Assembly (NCBI RefSeq): GCF_036492835.1
Contig: NZ_AP025314.1
Coordinates: 4,444,010 to 4,508,009 of the forward strand
Length of the DNA: 64,000 nucleotides
Direction: 5' to 3'
Source of the DNA: Fulvitalea axinellae
GTDB taxonomy: Bacteria > Bacteroidota > Bacteroidia > Cytophagales > Cyclobacteriaceae
Part shown: positions 8,161 to 16,721 of the stretch, in pieces
Layout of the letters: each line of letters starts with the position of its first letter
Numbering within the stretch: position 1 is the stretch's first letter
Notes under the pieces: generated by a model
Told to the model about the DNA's origin: nothing
The model's database searches: none
Seen by the model: the letters and a program-made list of their open reading frames with translations, nothing else
Translations under genes and position numbers: made by a program

Positions 8161-8894
8161 ACTTCTCTGTGAAAATTATCAAATTATTTTCGCTTCTTAT
8201 CTTCCTTTGTTCAGCCCAAAAAGGCTTCTCCGCAGATAGGGAAAATTTAGCAAAAGCGGACTCCCTGTTTTCTAAAAGCCAATATGAGCAGGCTCTGACG
8301 ATATACGAAGACATCTTCACCAAAGAGCAAAAGTACTCTGATTCAATGCTGTTACGCATGGCCTTGATATACGAACTGGGGGGTAATTACGCAAAAAACC
8401 TTTACTTCCTTAATTTGTACTATTCGAACACTAGCAGTCGTTCGACTTTGGAAAGAATAAACACCATAGCCAAGAAGCACGAGCTGTCTGGCTACGAGTT
8501 TTCCGACCGGGAACGTGTGCTCAATTGGATGCGGACACAACGGTCGGTCATAAATATATCGGCCTTGGCATTGCTGATTTTTTTCTCCGGAATACTTTTT
8601 TTCTTACGTAAGAGAAAAAATATCCGACCGATTTTGGGCGGGACCTTCCTTTGCCTCACTACCTTGGGTATTTCCCTTGAGCTCAACCTCTCCTCCATAC
8701 CCCCCACCAAAGGCATTGTCCTAAACGACAACGCTTGGCTAATGGACGGCCCTTCGTCCGCCGCGGACGGTTCTTTGAAAGTTCCGAAGGGCAATAAACT
8801 GAAGGTTATCGGCAAGGAAGACATTTGGTATGAAGTGACTTGGGAGGGACGGACAGGCTATATTCGGGAAGGGAATCTCGGAGTCGTTATATAA
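8145..8894 (+). CDS. TPR and SH3-domain membrane protein (BatE-like)
   Basis: Envelope protein of 249 aa. An N-terminal signal segment (residues 1-30, hydrophobic core FSLLIFLCSA) is followed by tetratricopeptide-like helices (about 30-120, KADSLFSKSQYEQALTIYEDIF). One or two transmembrane segments lie near 135-180. A C-terminal bacterial SH3 domain (about 185-249) ends in WYEVTWEGRTGYIREGNLGVV. The TPR-membrane-SH3 order resembles BatE of the Bacteroidota Bat operons, but no Bat genes adjoin it. The start codon lies inside the divergent tRNA promoter, so transcription of the two may interfere. The function is probably a scaffold, but this is not certain. Confidence 0.75.
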   Translation: MFESQNFSVKIIKLFSLLIFLCSAQKGFSADRENLAKADSLFSKSQYEQALTIYEDIFTKEQKYSDSMLLRMALIYELGGNYAKNLYFLNLYYSNTSSRSTLERINTIAKKHELSGYEFSDRERVLNWMRTQRSVINISALALLIFFSGILFFLRKRKNIRPILGGTFLCLTTLGISLELNLSSIPPTKGIVLNDNAWLMDGPSSAADGSLKVPKGNKLKVIGKEDIWYEVTWEGRTGYIREGNLGVVI

Positions 8895-9021
8895 ACGTCT
8901 CCAAAAAGCGTTTTCAAGCCCGCCACAATGCTTTTCGGCACTCTCCTAGAGTGTACGTCCAAACCCGGGAACAACAGCCTCTAAAGGGGATTTTACAAAA
9001 AGTGGAAATCAAGGGCAAAAC

Positions 9022-9054
9022 AAAAAGGGCCATCCAAACGGACGGCCCTTTTTT
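9022..9054. terminator. Bidirectional intrinsic terminator
   Basis: Stem GGGCCaTCC/GGAcGGCCC (a wobble pair on the minus strand) with a 4-base loop, flanked by five A on one side and six T on the other. It lies between the convergent TPR/SH3 gene and pdhB. Confidence 0.88.
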
Positions 9055-9086
9055 GCTAGTCGCAATATTTTTGCGGAAAAGGATGA

Positions 9087-10064
<978 letters not shown>

Positions 10065-10099
10065 GGTGTTATTAGCTGATAGTTGTTTCAAAGGACGTG

Positions 10100-10130
10100 T
10101 AAATTTAAGACTTGGGAAACAATAAACAAA
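10100..10130 (-). promoter_or_regulatory. pdhB promoter
   Basis: On the minus strand TTTG (10127-10130), 19 bp, TAAATTTA (10100-10107; seven of eight bases fit TAnnTTTG). It lies 36 bp before the pdhB start codon. Confidence 0.7.
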
Positions 10131-10158
10131 CGTCCTCGACGCATTCGAACGCCCATAT

Positions 10159-10190
10159 AAAAAAAAGCCCGTCACTGGGACGGGCCTTAT
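10159..10190 (-). terminator. Terminator of the OmpA-like lipoprotein gene
   Basis: Minus-strand stem AAGGCCCGTC/GACGGGCTT followed by eight T. It lies about 30 bp after the stop at 10219. Confidence 0.88.
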
Positions 10191-10218
10191 AAATCTTATC
10201 TATAATCTCGGATCGAGC

Positions 10219-12003
10219 TTATTTCACGGCGTTGGTGAAGTCGCTGCTTGCTGAGATTTTAGAGAACTCAAGGTCGTTAGCCGCTTTGGCTTTCAAGCTT
10301 GGGTCGATCTTAACAGCCTTTTTCAAAGCGTCAACAGCTTTAGAGCTGTTGTTCTGACGAGCGTAAGCTACGGCTTTCACATAGTAAGCCAAAGCGAAGT
10401 CGCCGTTGATTTCAGTAGCTTCGTCCAAAGAAACCACAGCGTTCTGATACTCCTTGTTCAGCAACTGAGCCAAACCTTTGTTGAAGGCGTTAACAGCAGT
10501 CTTGTCTGAAGCAGCGAGAGTAGCGATAGCGTCGCCGTACTTAGCCATACGGATTTCGATAGCACCGCGAGTTCCGTTGATAGCGGCGGCCGAGTAAGAA
10601 TCAGGACGCAAAGACACAGACTTGGCGATAGTACCGTAAGCTTTGGCAATGTTGCCTTGCAGGTAGTAAGCAGCGGCCAAGTTAGCGTAAGCCTCTGGGC
10701 TCTCAGTTTGTCTGTTGGCAGACTGAGCTTGGTTGATAGCTTTCTCAACGAGGCTGTTGCGCGCAGAACCTTCAGCTTTTTCAGCTTTGGCTACATATAC
10801 ACCCGCCAAGTTGTTGTGAGCCTTCCAAGCGTTTGATTTCTTGATCACAGCTTTGTAGATAGCCTCTTTCTCGTCCAATGAAGGAGTCAGGTGAGCAGCC
10901 CACAACAATTCGCCGTCTGACAATGAGTCAGCCGAAAGCGAACCGTTAGCGATTTGCTTGGCCATAACAGCGATAGTCGAGTTAGGCTTCTTCTCGATAA
11001 CAGTCAAGATCTCGGTGCGAGCGTTACGCAACTTAGGGTACAGACCGTTGAAGATAGTCTTGTAGAAGGGAAGCTCAGCCAAACGGTCCTGCTTCTCTTC
11101 GAAAGTTCCGGCGCCGTTAACGATGCGCAAGCACTCCTGCTTCTGAGCGGCAGTAAGCTTGTCGAAGCTGTCCAAAACAGTTTTGAACTGTCCCCAATCG
11201 TCAACTACTGGCTTCAATACGAAGTCGATCTTGTCAGCTTCGCCTTTGTAGTCGTAGCGTCCCATCAAAGTACGGTACTGCTTCTCGATAGCTTGGGCAC
11301 GCTCTTCGGCCAAGTTTGAGTTTACACGCTCAGTACCTTCTGGCGAGTGAGTACCAGTGATGATAACCTTACGAGTAACGTTTTTCTCAGCTACGAAAGC
11401 TTTGAATGACTTAGCCTCGTCGCGGTTAGTCGACATGTAGAGGTTCAGTCTTGGGCTTCCTTGCGGGAAGAAGAACTCAACGTAAGTCGGCTCCAACTCC
11501 TCAGCGTCAGTGTAACCCGGGTGAGCGTAAGCGGCGTTGGCTACGTTCTCCACCAAAGTAGAAGTAGTGATCAAACCTTTCGCGATAGCGAAATCCTTGA
11601 TAGCTTTCTTCTCCTTGCCGGCCTTAGTGGTAACAGTACCGTCCACTACCAAATCACCGTTGGTGATGTCAGAGTTGTAAGGGAAAGCGAACGACTCAGT
11701 CTTCTTAGGCTTAGCCGACTTATCAGGGTAATCGTCACCTTTGAAAGTAACATCGTTAAGGTCGATCTCCTTGCTTCCGTATTTGTATGAAGGGTCGATT
11801 GTGTAATCGTAACCCGGCTTCATCATTTTAGTCGGCAACACTGCTGAAAGCTCGAAAGCTACGGTGTCGGCGTGTACTTCAAGCGGATCGGGAGTAGCTT
11901 TAACGTCCTGCTCTTTGGCGAGCTTGGCCATTTTGTTCAGCGTACACCCTGAAAAAGTCGCGGCTCCCGCAACTAACATCAATGGGAGGATACGTATCTT
12001 CAT
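10219..12003 (-). CDS. OmpA-domain lipoprotein with C-terminal TPRs
   Basis: Outer-membrane-associated lipoprotein of 594 aa. The ATG at 12003 begins a lipoprotein signal (MKIRILPLMLVAGAATFSGC, acylated cysteine near residue 20). A beta-rich domain (about 25-180) precedes an OmpA-like peptidoglycan-binding domain around 185-250, seen from RKVIITGTHSPEGTERVN and NLAEERAQAIEKQYR. The C-terminal 300 residues are helical and alanine-rich, with TPR motifs (for example AYANLAAAYYLQGNIAKAYGTIAKSVSLRPDSYSAA). It probably anchors a complex to peptidoglycan. The strong monocistronic transcription signals and codon regularity suggest an abundant protein. Confidence 0.85.
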   Translation of the reverse strand: MKIRILPLMLVAGAATFSGCTLNKMAKLAKEQDVKATPDPLEVHADTVAFELSAVLPTKMMKPGYDYTIDPSYKYGSKEIDLNDVTFKGDDYPDKSAKPKKTESFAFPYNSDITNGDLVVDGTVTTKAGKEKKAIKDFAIAKGLITTSTLVENVANAAYAHPGYTDAEELEPTYVEFFFPQGSPRLNLYMSTNRDEAKSFKAFVAEKNVTRKVIITGTHSPEGTERVNSNLAEERAQAIEKQYRTLMGRYDYKGEADKIDFVLKPVVDDWGQFKTVLDSFDKLTAAQKQECLRIVNGAGTFEEKQDRLAELPFYKTIFNGLYPKLRNARTEILTVIEKKPNSTIAVMAKQIANGSLSADSLSDGELLWAAHLTPSLDEKEAIYKAVIKKSNAWKAHNNLAGVYVAKAEKAEGSARNSLVEKAINQAQSANRQTESPEAYANLAAAYYLQGNIAKAYGTIAKSVSLRPDSYSAAAINGTRGAIEIRMAKYGDAIATLAASDKTAVNAFNKGLAQLLNKEYQNAVVSLDEATEINGDFALAYYVKAVAYARQNNSSKAVDALKKAVKIDPSLKAKAANDLEFSKISASSDFTNAVK

Positions 12004-12040
12004 CTTGACAAACGGATTTATATTTGGTTGCAATTAAAAG

Positions 12041-12072
12041 CGAAATTATCCTTATAATACAAGCATTGCAAA
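12041..12072 (-). promoter_or_regulatory. Promoter of the OmpA-like lipoprotein gene
   Basis: Minus-strand TTTG (12069-12072), 20 bp, TAATTTCG (12041-12048; one mismatch to TAnnTTTG), 38 bp upstream of the chosen ATG. Confidence 0.55.
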
Positions 12073-12149
12073 ACTCATAAAGAAAAATGCCGTATATTGA
12101 AATAATTTAATAGAATAGTCCACCCAATGGTATTAAGACCCCGACAAGC

Positions 12150-12368
12150 ATGAAAAATATCCGAAAATTCATTGACCATCAAGCCTTTGGCGTATGCGCC
12201 AAGCTTGCCGAAAAATTCCAATTACCGATCTATAAAATAAGACTGTGGTTTATCTATTCCAGTTTTTTCACCTTAGGGTCCTCTTTCCTCGTTTACATCT
12301 CTCTCGCATTCGTGGTGGAAATCCGGAAAGCCCTAAGGCAACGTTATAACCAATTTTGGTATAACTAA
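12150..12368 (+). CDS. PspC-domain small membrane protein
   Basis: 72-residue protein matching the PspC domain: GVCAKLAEKFQLPIYKIRLWFI fits the family pattern of GVCxGLA, a proline-led turn and an arginine before the membrane segment. One transmembrane helix spans about 32-53. PspC proteins act at the inner membrane in stress responses; single-domain versions are common in Bacteroidota and their role is unclear. It stands alone, divergent from the OmpA-like lipoprotein. Confidence 0.75.
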   Translation: MKNIRKFIDHQAFGVCAKLAEKFQLPIYKIRLWFIYSSFFTLGSSFLVYISLAFVVEIRKALRQRYNQFWYN

Positions 12369-12433
12369 AGTCCAGACCGCACTTTTGGCAACAAGCCAAT
12401 CAAGGGCAACAGTCTGGAACAACGCCCACTAAG

Positions 12434-13498
12434 TTAGGAAAATCCTGTTGAAGTTCGTGCGTTTTTCTCCTCGGATTGAAAGCCCAAATCAGAAAAGCGG
12501 GACTTTTTTCGCACAAAATAATCAAAGACTATCAGTCCACGATATTGAGTGGGCGCATCCGACACGAAAGCCAGACTTTTTTTTCTCTTTTTTCTTTTCT
12601 TACGGTGTTCGGCGAACGACAGCGTAAAATCCCTAAAAGCTTTCAAAACCGCCTTGCCGTCACCGGGAACGCCCCCTCCGAAAAACCGAAGAGCCGCCAC
12701 CATATCCAAACCCAAGCGGAGCGGCATCTTCCATAACAAGTGCCTTCCTTTAGTATTCAGATAAAGTACGCTTAGCGAGTTCCGAAAATTCAAATATGTT
12801 TTCCGAGGATTCCCTTGCGCCAGTGTTCCGCCACCTACATGGTAAACGGAGCTTTCCCCGCAATAGTACACTTTTCGTCCCATCCGGTGGATTCTCCAAC
12901 AGAGATCAACCTCTTCCATATGGGCGAAGAAGTCCTCGTCGAATCCGCCTAACTGGCGGAAGACATCCGAACGGACCATCAGCGCAGCGCCCGTGGCCCA
13001 GAAAACAGGCCGGGTGTCGGCGTAAGTTTCGGAATCTTTTTCCGTATGATCAAACAGCCGGCCTCGGCAAAACGGATAGGCCAAAGAATCGATGTAGCCA
13101 CCCGCCGCTCCGGCATATTCGAGTTTTTCAGGCTCTGCGTGCGAAAGTATCTTTGGCTGTACGGCCGCCACTTCATGGTCGGAGTCTAGCAAGCGAACAA
13201 TCGGATCCAGCCAACCCGGTGTCACCTCCACATCGGAGTTGAGGAGCATATAATACTCCGCCTCCACGTGTTTGAGTCCGTCGTTATAGCCTTTGGCGAA
13301 ACCGCCGTTTTCCTCGTTGACGATCAAGCGCACGTCCGGGAATCGCTCACGCAGAAAGTCTACGGAATCGTCGGTAGACCTATTGTCCACCACTACAATC
13401 TCCGCATCCCCCGAATAATCGGTTACCGAAGGCAGGAACTTTTCCATCAAAGCCCTACCGTTGTAATTAAGTATTACTACCGCTACTTTCTTCGTCAT
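12434..13498 (-). CDS. Glycosyltransferase family 2
   Basis: GT-A fold transferase of 354 aa, related to rhamnosyl/dTDP-sugar transferases of the WcaA/RfbF type. The nucleotide-binding start is KVAVVILNYNGRALMEKFLPS; the acidic motif is EIVVVDNRSTDDSV; the DXD-like motif is LLNSDVEVTPGWLDP; and the acceptor-side motif is GFDEDFFAHMEEVDLCWR. The C-terminal 80 residues are basic and include a possible membrane-associated helix. It probably adds a sugar to a cell-surface glycan. No other polysaccharide genes adjoin it, so the acceptor is unknown. Confidence 0.9.
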   Translation of the reverse strand: MTKKVAVVILNYNGRALMEKFLPSVTDYSGDAEIVVVDNRSTDDSVDFLRERFPDVRLIVNEENGGFAKGYNDGLKHVEAEYYMLLNSDVEVTPGWLDPIVRLLDSDHEVAAVQPKILSHAEPEKLEYAGAAGGYIDSLAYPFCRGRLFDHTEKDSETYADTRPVFWATGAALMVRSDVFRQLGGFDEDFFAHMEEVDLCWRIHRMGRKVYYCGESSVYHVGGGTLAQGNPRKTYLNFRNSLSVLYLNTKGRHLLWKMPLRLGLDMVAALRFFGGGVPGDGKAVLKAFRDFTLSFAEHRKKRKKRKKSLAFVSDAPTQYRGLIVFDYFVRKKSRFSDLGFQSEEKNARTSTGFS

Positions 13499-13601
13499 AC
13501 TCGCCTTTATCTCATCCCGAATTTAAGCGATTCGTATTCAAAGTAACGTATTTGCCTCCCCAAAAGTGCCTTTTTAACACATTCGTCATCATTTTAGCGC
13601 A

Positions 13602-14426
13602 TTATCGTAATTTGGAAAAGTGTAACTCCTTGAGTTTCGTGAAGTCTTCGCCCGAATCCAGAAGTACCCAATCACAATGTAAGTATTCCGCTTTTTCCTG
13701 TCCGTCGCTTTTCATTCCCCTAAAATCGTAGTCCGAGGAAATACCGTAATACTTCGCGTCCACTTGCCTCAATCTGGTACTTAGCGGGAATACCGCCACT
13801 TGACGATAGTCGCGTTTGTTCAACCAATCCATCGCTTCCGGAATACTTCTGATGCGCTCGCCACCCAGTGTGTTTATAAGAAATCCGTCGTCCAGCAAAT
13901 CCGCTATTTTCGCTTTTCGCAAATCCGGATTTTCCACCATCGACAACCAATAGTAGAAGCAGCTTTGGCTACGGTTATCCGGAAAAGTGTCTTCGAATAT
14001 TTCCGAATCCACCGGTTCGGATTTCGTCACCGTCACGCTTTTCATCAACGGAAGACTCGCCTTGCCTTTGCATTCCAGCTTTACTTCATAATGCCGCATT
14101 CCGGAAGTCAGCCTGTCCTCAATATCCAAAAGCTGGAACAATACGCGCGCCGTGAGCGTCACTTCGGTTTCGGAAGTCTCGGTTACACTTACGCGCGCCA
14201 CTCTGTGCGAACGCAACTCGCCCATATTCCTTTCGGAAAGCGCCACTTCCATGCCTGCTTTATCAAGCGTATCGCCATTGGAGGCCGTAAAGACAAAATC
14301 CTGAGACAAGGCGCTTTCTATTTGGGCAAAACCCATCGCCGGGCGCTCCCACACGCCAAACCAACGGTAAAACTGCGCCTTAGCCTCATGACTTTCCATC
14401 GATTCCAGATAATCTCTCTCTTTCAT
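13602..14426 (-). CDS. Protein with two NTF2/SnoaL-like halves
   Basis: Cytoplasmic 274-residue protein with no signal peptide. It appears to contain two copies of an NTF2/SnoaL-like fold. The first (about 15-130) has FYRWFGVWERPAMGFAQIESALSQDFVF. The second (about 150-270) has CFYYWLSMVENPDLRKAKIADLLDDGFLI. Both begin with an aromatic helix and a D(D)xF strand, followed by a curved sheet. SnoaL-like domains act as small-molecule isomerases, hydratases or binding modules, but no catalytic residues can be assigned. It is transcribed in the same direction as the glycosyltransferase, with a gap of about 100 bp. Confidence 0.6.
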   Translation of the reverse strand: MKERDYLESMESHEAKAQFYRWFGVWERPAMGFAQIESALSQDFVFTASNGDTLDKAGMEVALSERNMGELRSHRVARVSVTETSETEVTLTARVLFQLLDIEDRLTSGMRHYEVKLECKGKASLPLMKSVTVTKSEPVDSEIFEDTFPDNRSQSCFYYWLSMVENPDLRKAKIADLLDDGFLINTLGGERIRSIPEAMDWLNKRDYRQVAVFPLSTRLRQVDAKYYGISSDYDFRGMKSDGQEKAEYLHCDWVLLDSGEDFTKLKELHFSKLR

Positions 14427-14626
14427 CCCCGTTATTTTAAGAGCCTAGCCGGCCCGGTTACGGACTCGCCAAGCTATGCGAAACAAGTTCTTTTCCCGGC
14501 AAAAAGGCCGATGTAATTGAAAGAGGACAGAATGGCTTTTGTTTTGGCGCAATGCCTTGTGACCATAATCATATGGATAAAAAAGCCAGCTACCGTACCT
14601 TAGCGCATAACCAGAGGGAACTGTAA

Positions 14627-16198
14627 ATGGAAGGTATCAGAGAGAAAAAAACGGTCAGAAAACCCGCCAATAAAAAACGGAACGGACTAAGGAAAAGGCT
14701 ATATAATTGGTCAAAAAAATGGCACAAATACCTCGGGCTGTTTCTGGCCGGTTTTATCATTTACACGGGTTTTTCCGGAATCCTGCTCAACCACCCTTCC
14801 GAAATCGCCGGTTGGTCCGTACATAAATCTTGGGTCCCGGAACGCTACCATCCTTACAACTGGAACCGAAGCGCCCTAATCAAAGCCGTTTACAATCCCA
14901 AAAACGAATCGTCACTGCTCGTGGCCGGAAAACAAGGCGTCTGGCGCTCCGATGATGGCGGTTTTACGTTCCGTCCAGACATGGCCGGAGCATTCCCCGA
15001 ATCCCGCTACCTCCGAAAAACCAACGATCTGCTTATCCATAACCAAACGGCTTTCGCCGGAACTTTCGGCGGACTTTTCTCCAAAAAACTATCCGAAACG
15101 GATTGGAAAGAAATCCCTTTGGGCGATAAAAAAGAGGACGTAAAAGCCGTATTGGAAACTCCTAACGGCCTAATAGCGATCAGCAAAAACGGAGCTTTCA
15201 GAAAAAAAGCCTCCGGCGAATTCGAGCAAGTAATCCTTCCCCGCCCAGACAAAAACTCCATGAGTTTGATCGATTTCACCTTCGCTCTGCACAGCGGATG
15301 GCTATGGGGACTCCCGGGCCGCATCGTTTTCGACATCGTCGGACTCGCCACCGTTTTCCTCAGTGTTTCGGCCATTTACATTTTCATATTCCGAAAAAAG
15401 AAAAAGAACAAAGCGACAAAGAAGCGAATGGCCTTTTTTGTCAAATACCATAACAGCATCGGTTTTTGGCTTTGCGGTTTTATCCTAATTACGTCAATCA
15501 CCGGAGCCTTTATGCGTCCGCCATTGCTCGCCGCTTTGGCAAACGGGAAAGCGCCTTCAATCCTGTTGCCTTCCTATTTTGAGGAAAACCCTTGGTACCA
15601 CACCATCCGAAACGCCTGCTACGACACGGAAACGGACCGGATTATCATTGACACCAGCGAAGGCCTTTGGGCCGGCAAGTCAGACCTGAAATCGGATTTC
15701 ACGCCATTGGATTGGAGCGTCAATATTTTCCCAATGGGCTGTACGGTCCTGCGCCCCGAAGGTGACGGCCATTTTCTGGTCGGATCGTTTTACGGACTTT
15801 ATAACTACAAAGAGGGCGACGACTACGCAACCGACGCGCTTACGGGCGAAAAAGTAAAACCGTACGCCGGCATCCAGCGTCCCGGACGCTTTATCACCAC
15901 CGGATATTTCCAAACGACCGGCGGAACACGCTATGTCAGCACCCACGGACAGGGGCTTTTGCCGATAGACAGGCCTCAGAACATGAACGCCTTTATGATG
16001 CCAAAAACAATGGCCGGCGATTACAGAATGCCACTTTGGAATTACATGTTCGAGCTCCATAACGCCAGACTTCTGAACGACATCTTCGGCAAATGGACAA
16101 TCCTGGTCATTCCGCTTGCGGGAATTATCCTGACCCTGATTAGCCTTACGGGAATTTTCGAATACTGCTACCGCAAATACAGATTCTTTCGAAAATAA
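14627..16198 (+). CDS. PepSY-associated transmembrane protein
   Basis: Inner-membrane protein of 523 aa with the PepSY_TM layout. A basic N-terminus leads to KKWHKYLGLFLAGFIIYTGFSGILLNH (first helix, about 33-57). Two large periplasmic stretches are separated by helices near 235-255 and 275-300 (second KYHNSIGFWLCGFILITSITGAF repeat), and a last helix lies near 490-515. The periplasmic regions contain BNR/propeller-like pieces (GVWRSDDGGFTF). Relatives are often linked to siderophore or iron reduction systems, but no such gene is adjacent here. Confidence 0.75.
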   Translation: MEGIREKKTVRKPANKKRNGLRKRLYNWSKKWHKYLGLFLAGFIIYTGFSGILLNHPSEIAGWSVHKSWVPERYHPYNWNRSALIKAVYNPKNESSLLVAGKQGVWRSDDGGFTFRPDMAGAFPESRYLRKTNDLLIHNQTAFAGTFGGLFSKKLSETDWKEIPLGDKKEDVKAVLETPNGLIAISKNGAFRKKASGEFEQVILPRPDKNSMSLIDFTFALHSGWLWGLPGRIVFDIVGLATVFLSVSAIYIFIFRKKKKNKATKKRMAFFVKYHNSIGFWLCGFILITSITGAFMRPPLLAALANGKAPSILLPSYFEENPWYHTIRNACYDTETDRIIIDTSEGLWAGKSDLKSDFTPLDWSVNIFPMGCTVLRPEGDGHFLVGSFYGLYNYKEGDDYATDALTGEKVKPYAGIQRPGRFITTGYFQTTGGTRYVSTHGQGLLPIDRPQNMNAFMMPKTMAGDYRMPLWNYMFELHNARLLNDIFGKWTILVIPLAGIILTLISLTGIFEYCYRKYRFFRK

Positions 16199-16721
16199 AA
16201 GCGCCGAAGGGGCAAAGCCCTCCGACGCCGGATTTTGGATACGTGTTCAACTCAAAAACATGTCCGCCGGAGCCTTAAAGGCTCCTTCAACACCACTATC
16301 ATAGTAACTATGAATAATCTCCCCCTCATGCGGACACCCGAAATAAGCAAATAACATTTTAATCTACAAACATATGTTACGAGATGCCGATATCCTGTTA
16401 CCAGCGACACGAAAATAGATAGGCCAGTATTCAGCGACTGTATAATTCGTAGCTCTTCGGGCCGAAAACCTACACCGTCCCCACAAGACCCAAAACTTAA
16501 CTTTTTCACAACAGCCACAGTCCCACCTACCCTCACAACTGGAAGACAGATGATTTTCAGGCTAAAATATGCGGAGAATAGGACATCTTTTTAGAAGAAA
16601 ATAGATGTCAAATGATCTTTTTTAACATTACCTTTACCTGCGAAATCACCGGGGTTCGGCGCTAACCTTTCGCCGTACTTCCGTAAGGCATCTTCACGTA
16701 CAAACGTATCTAAATCAAGCG
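16199..16721. other. Intergenic region before gcvP, no gene
   Basis: No convincing coding sequence lies in these 523 bp. A GC-rich imperfect hairpin (16201-16230) follows the PepSY gene without a strong T run. A 7-bp inverted repeat (GACATCT at 16582-16588, AGATGTC at 16603-16609) sits just upstream of a possible -7 element TACCTTTA (16629-16636) and could be an operator or mRNA hairpin for gcvP. No glycine-riboswitch core was recognised. Confidence 0.4.

Noticed and set aside
16252..16536. 94-residue minus-strand frame before gcvP
   Set aside because: No homology, no compositional support and no ribosome-site or promoter; treated as non-coding.
16541..16721. Glycine riboswitch upstream of gcvP
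   Set aside because: The tandem aptamer core was not found on reading the leader; only an inverted repeat is present.
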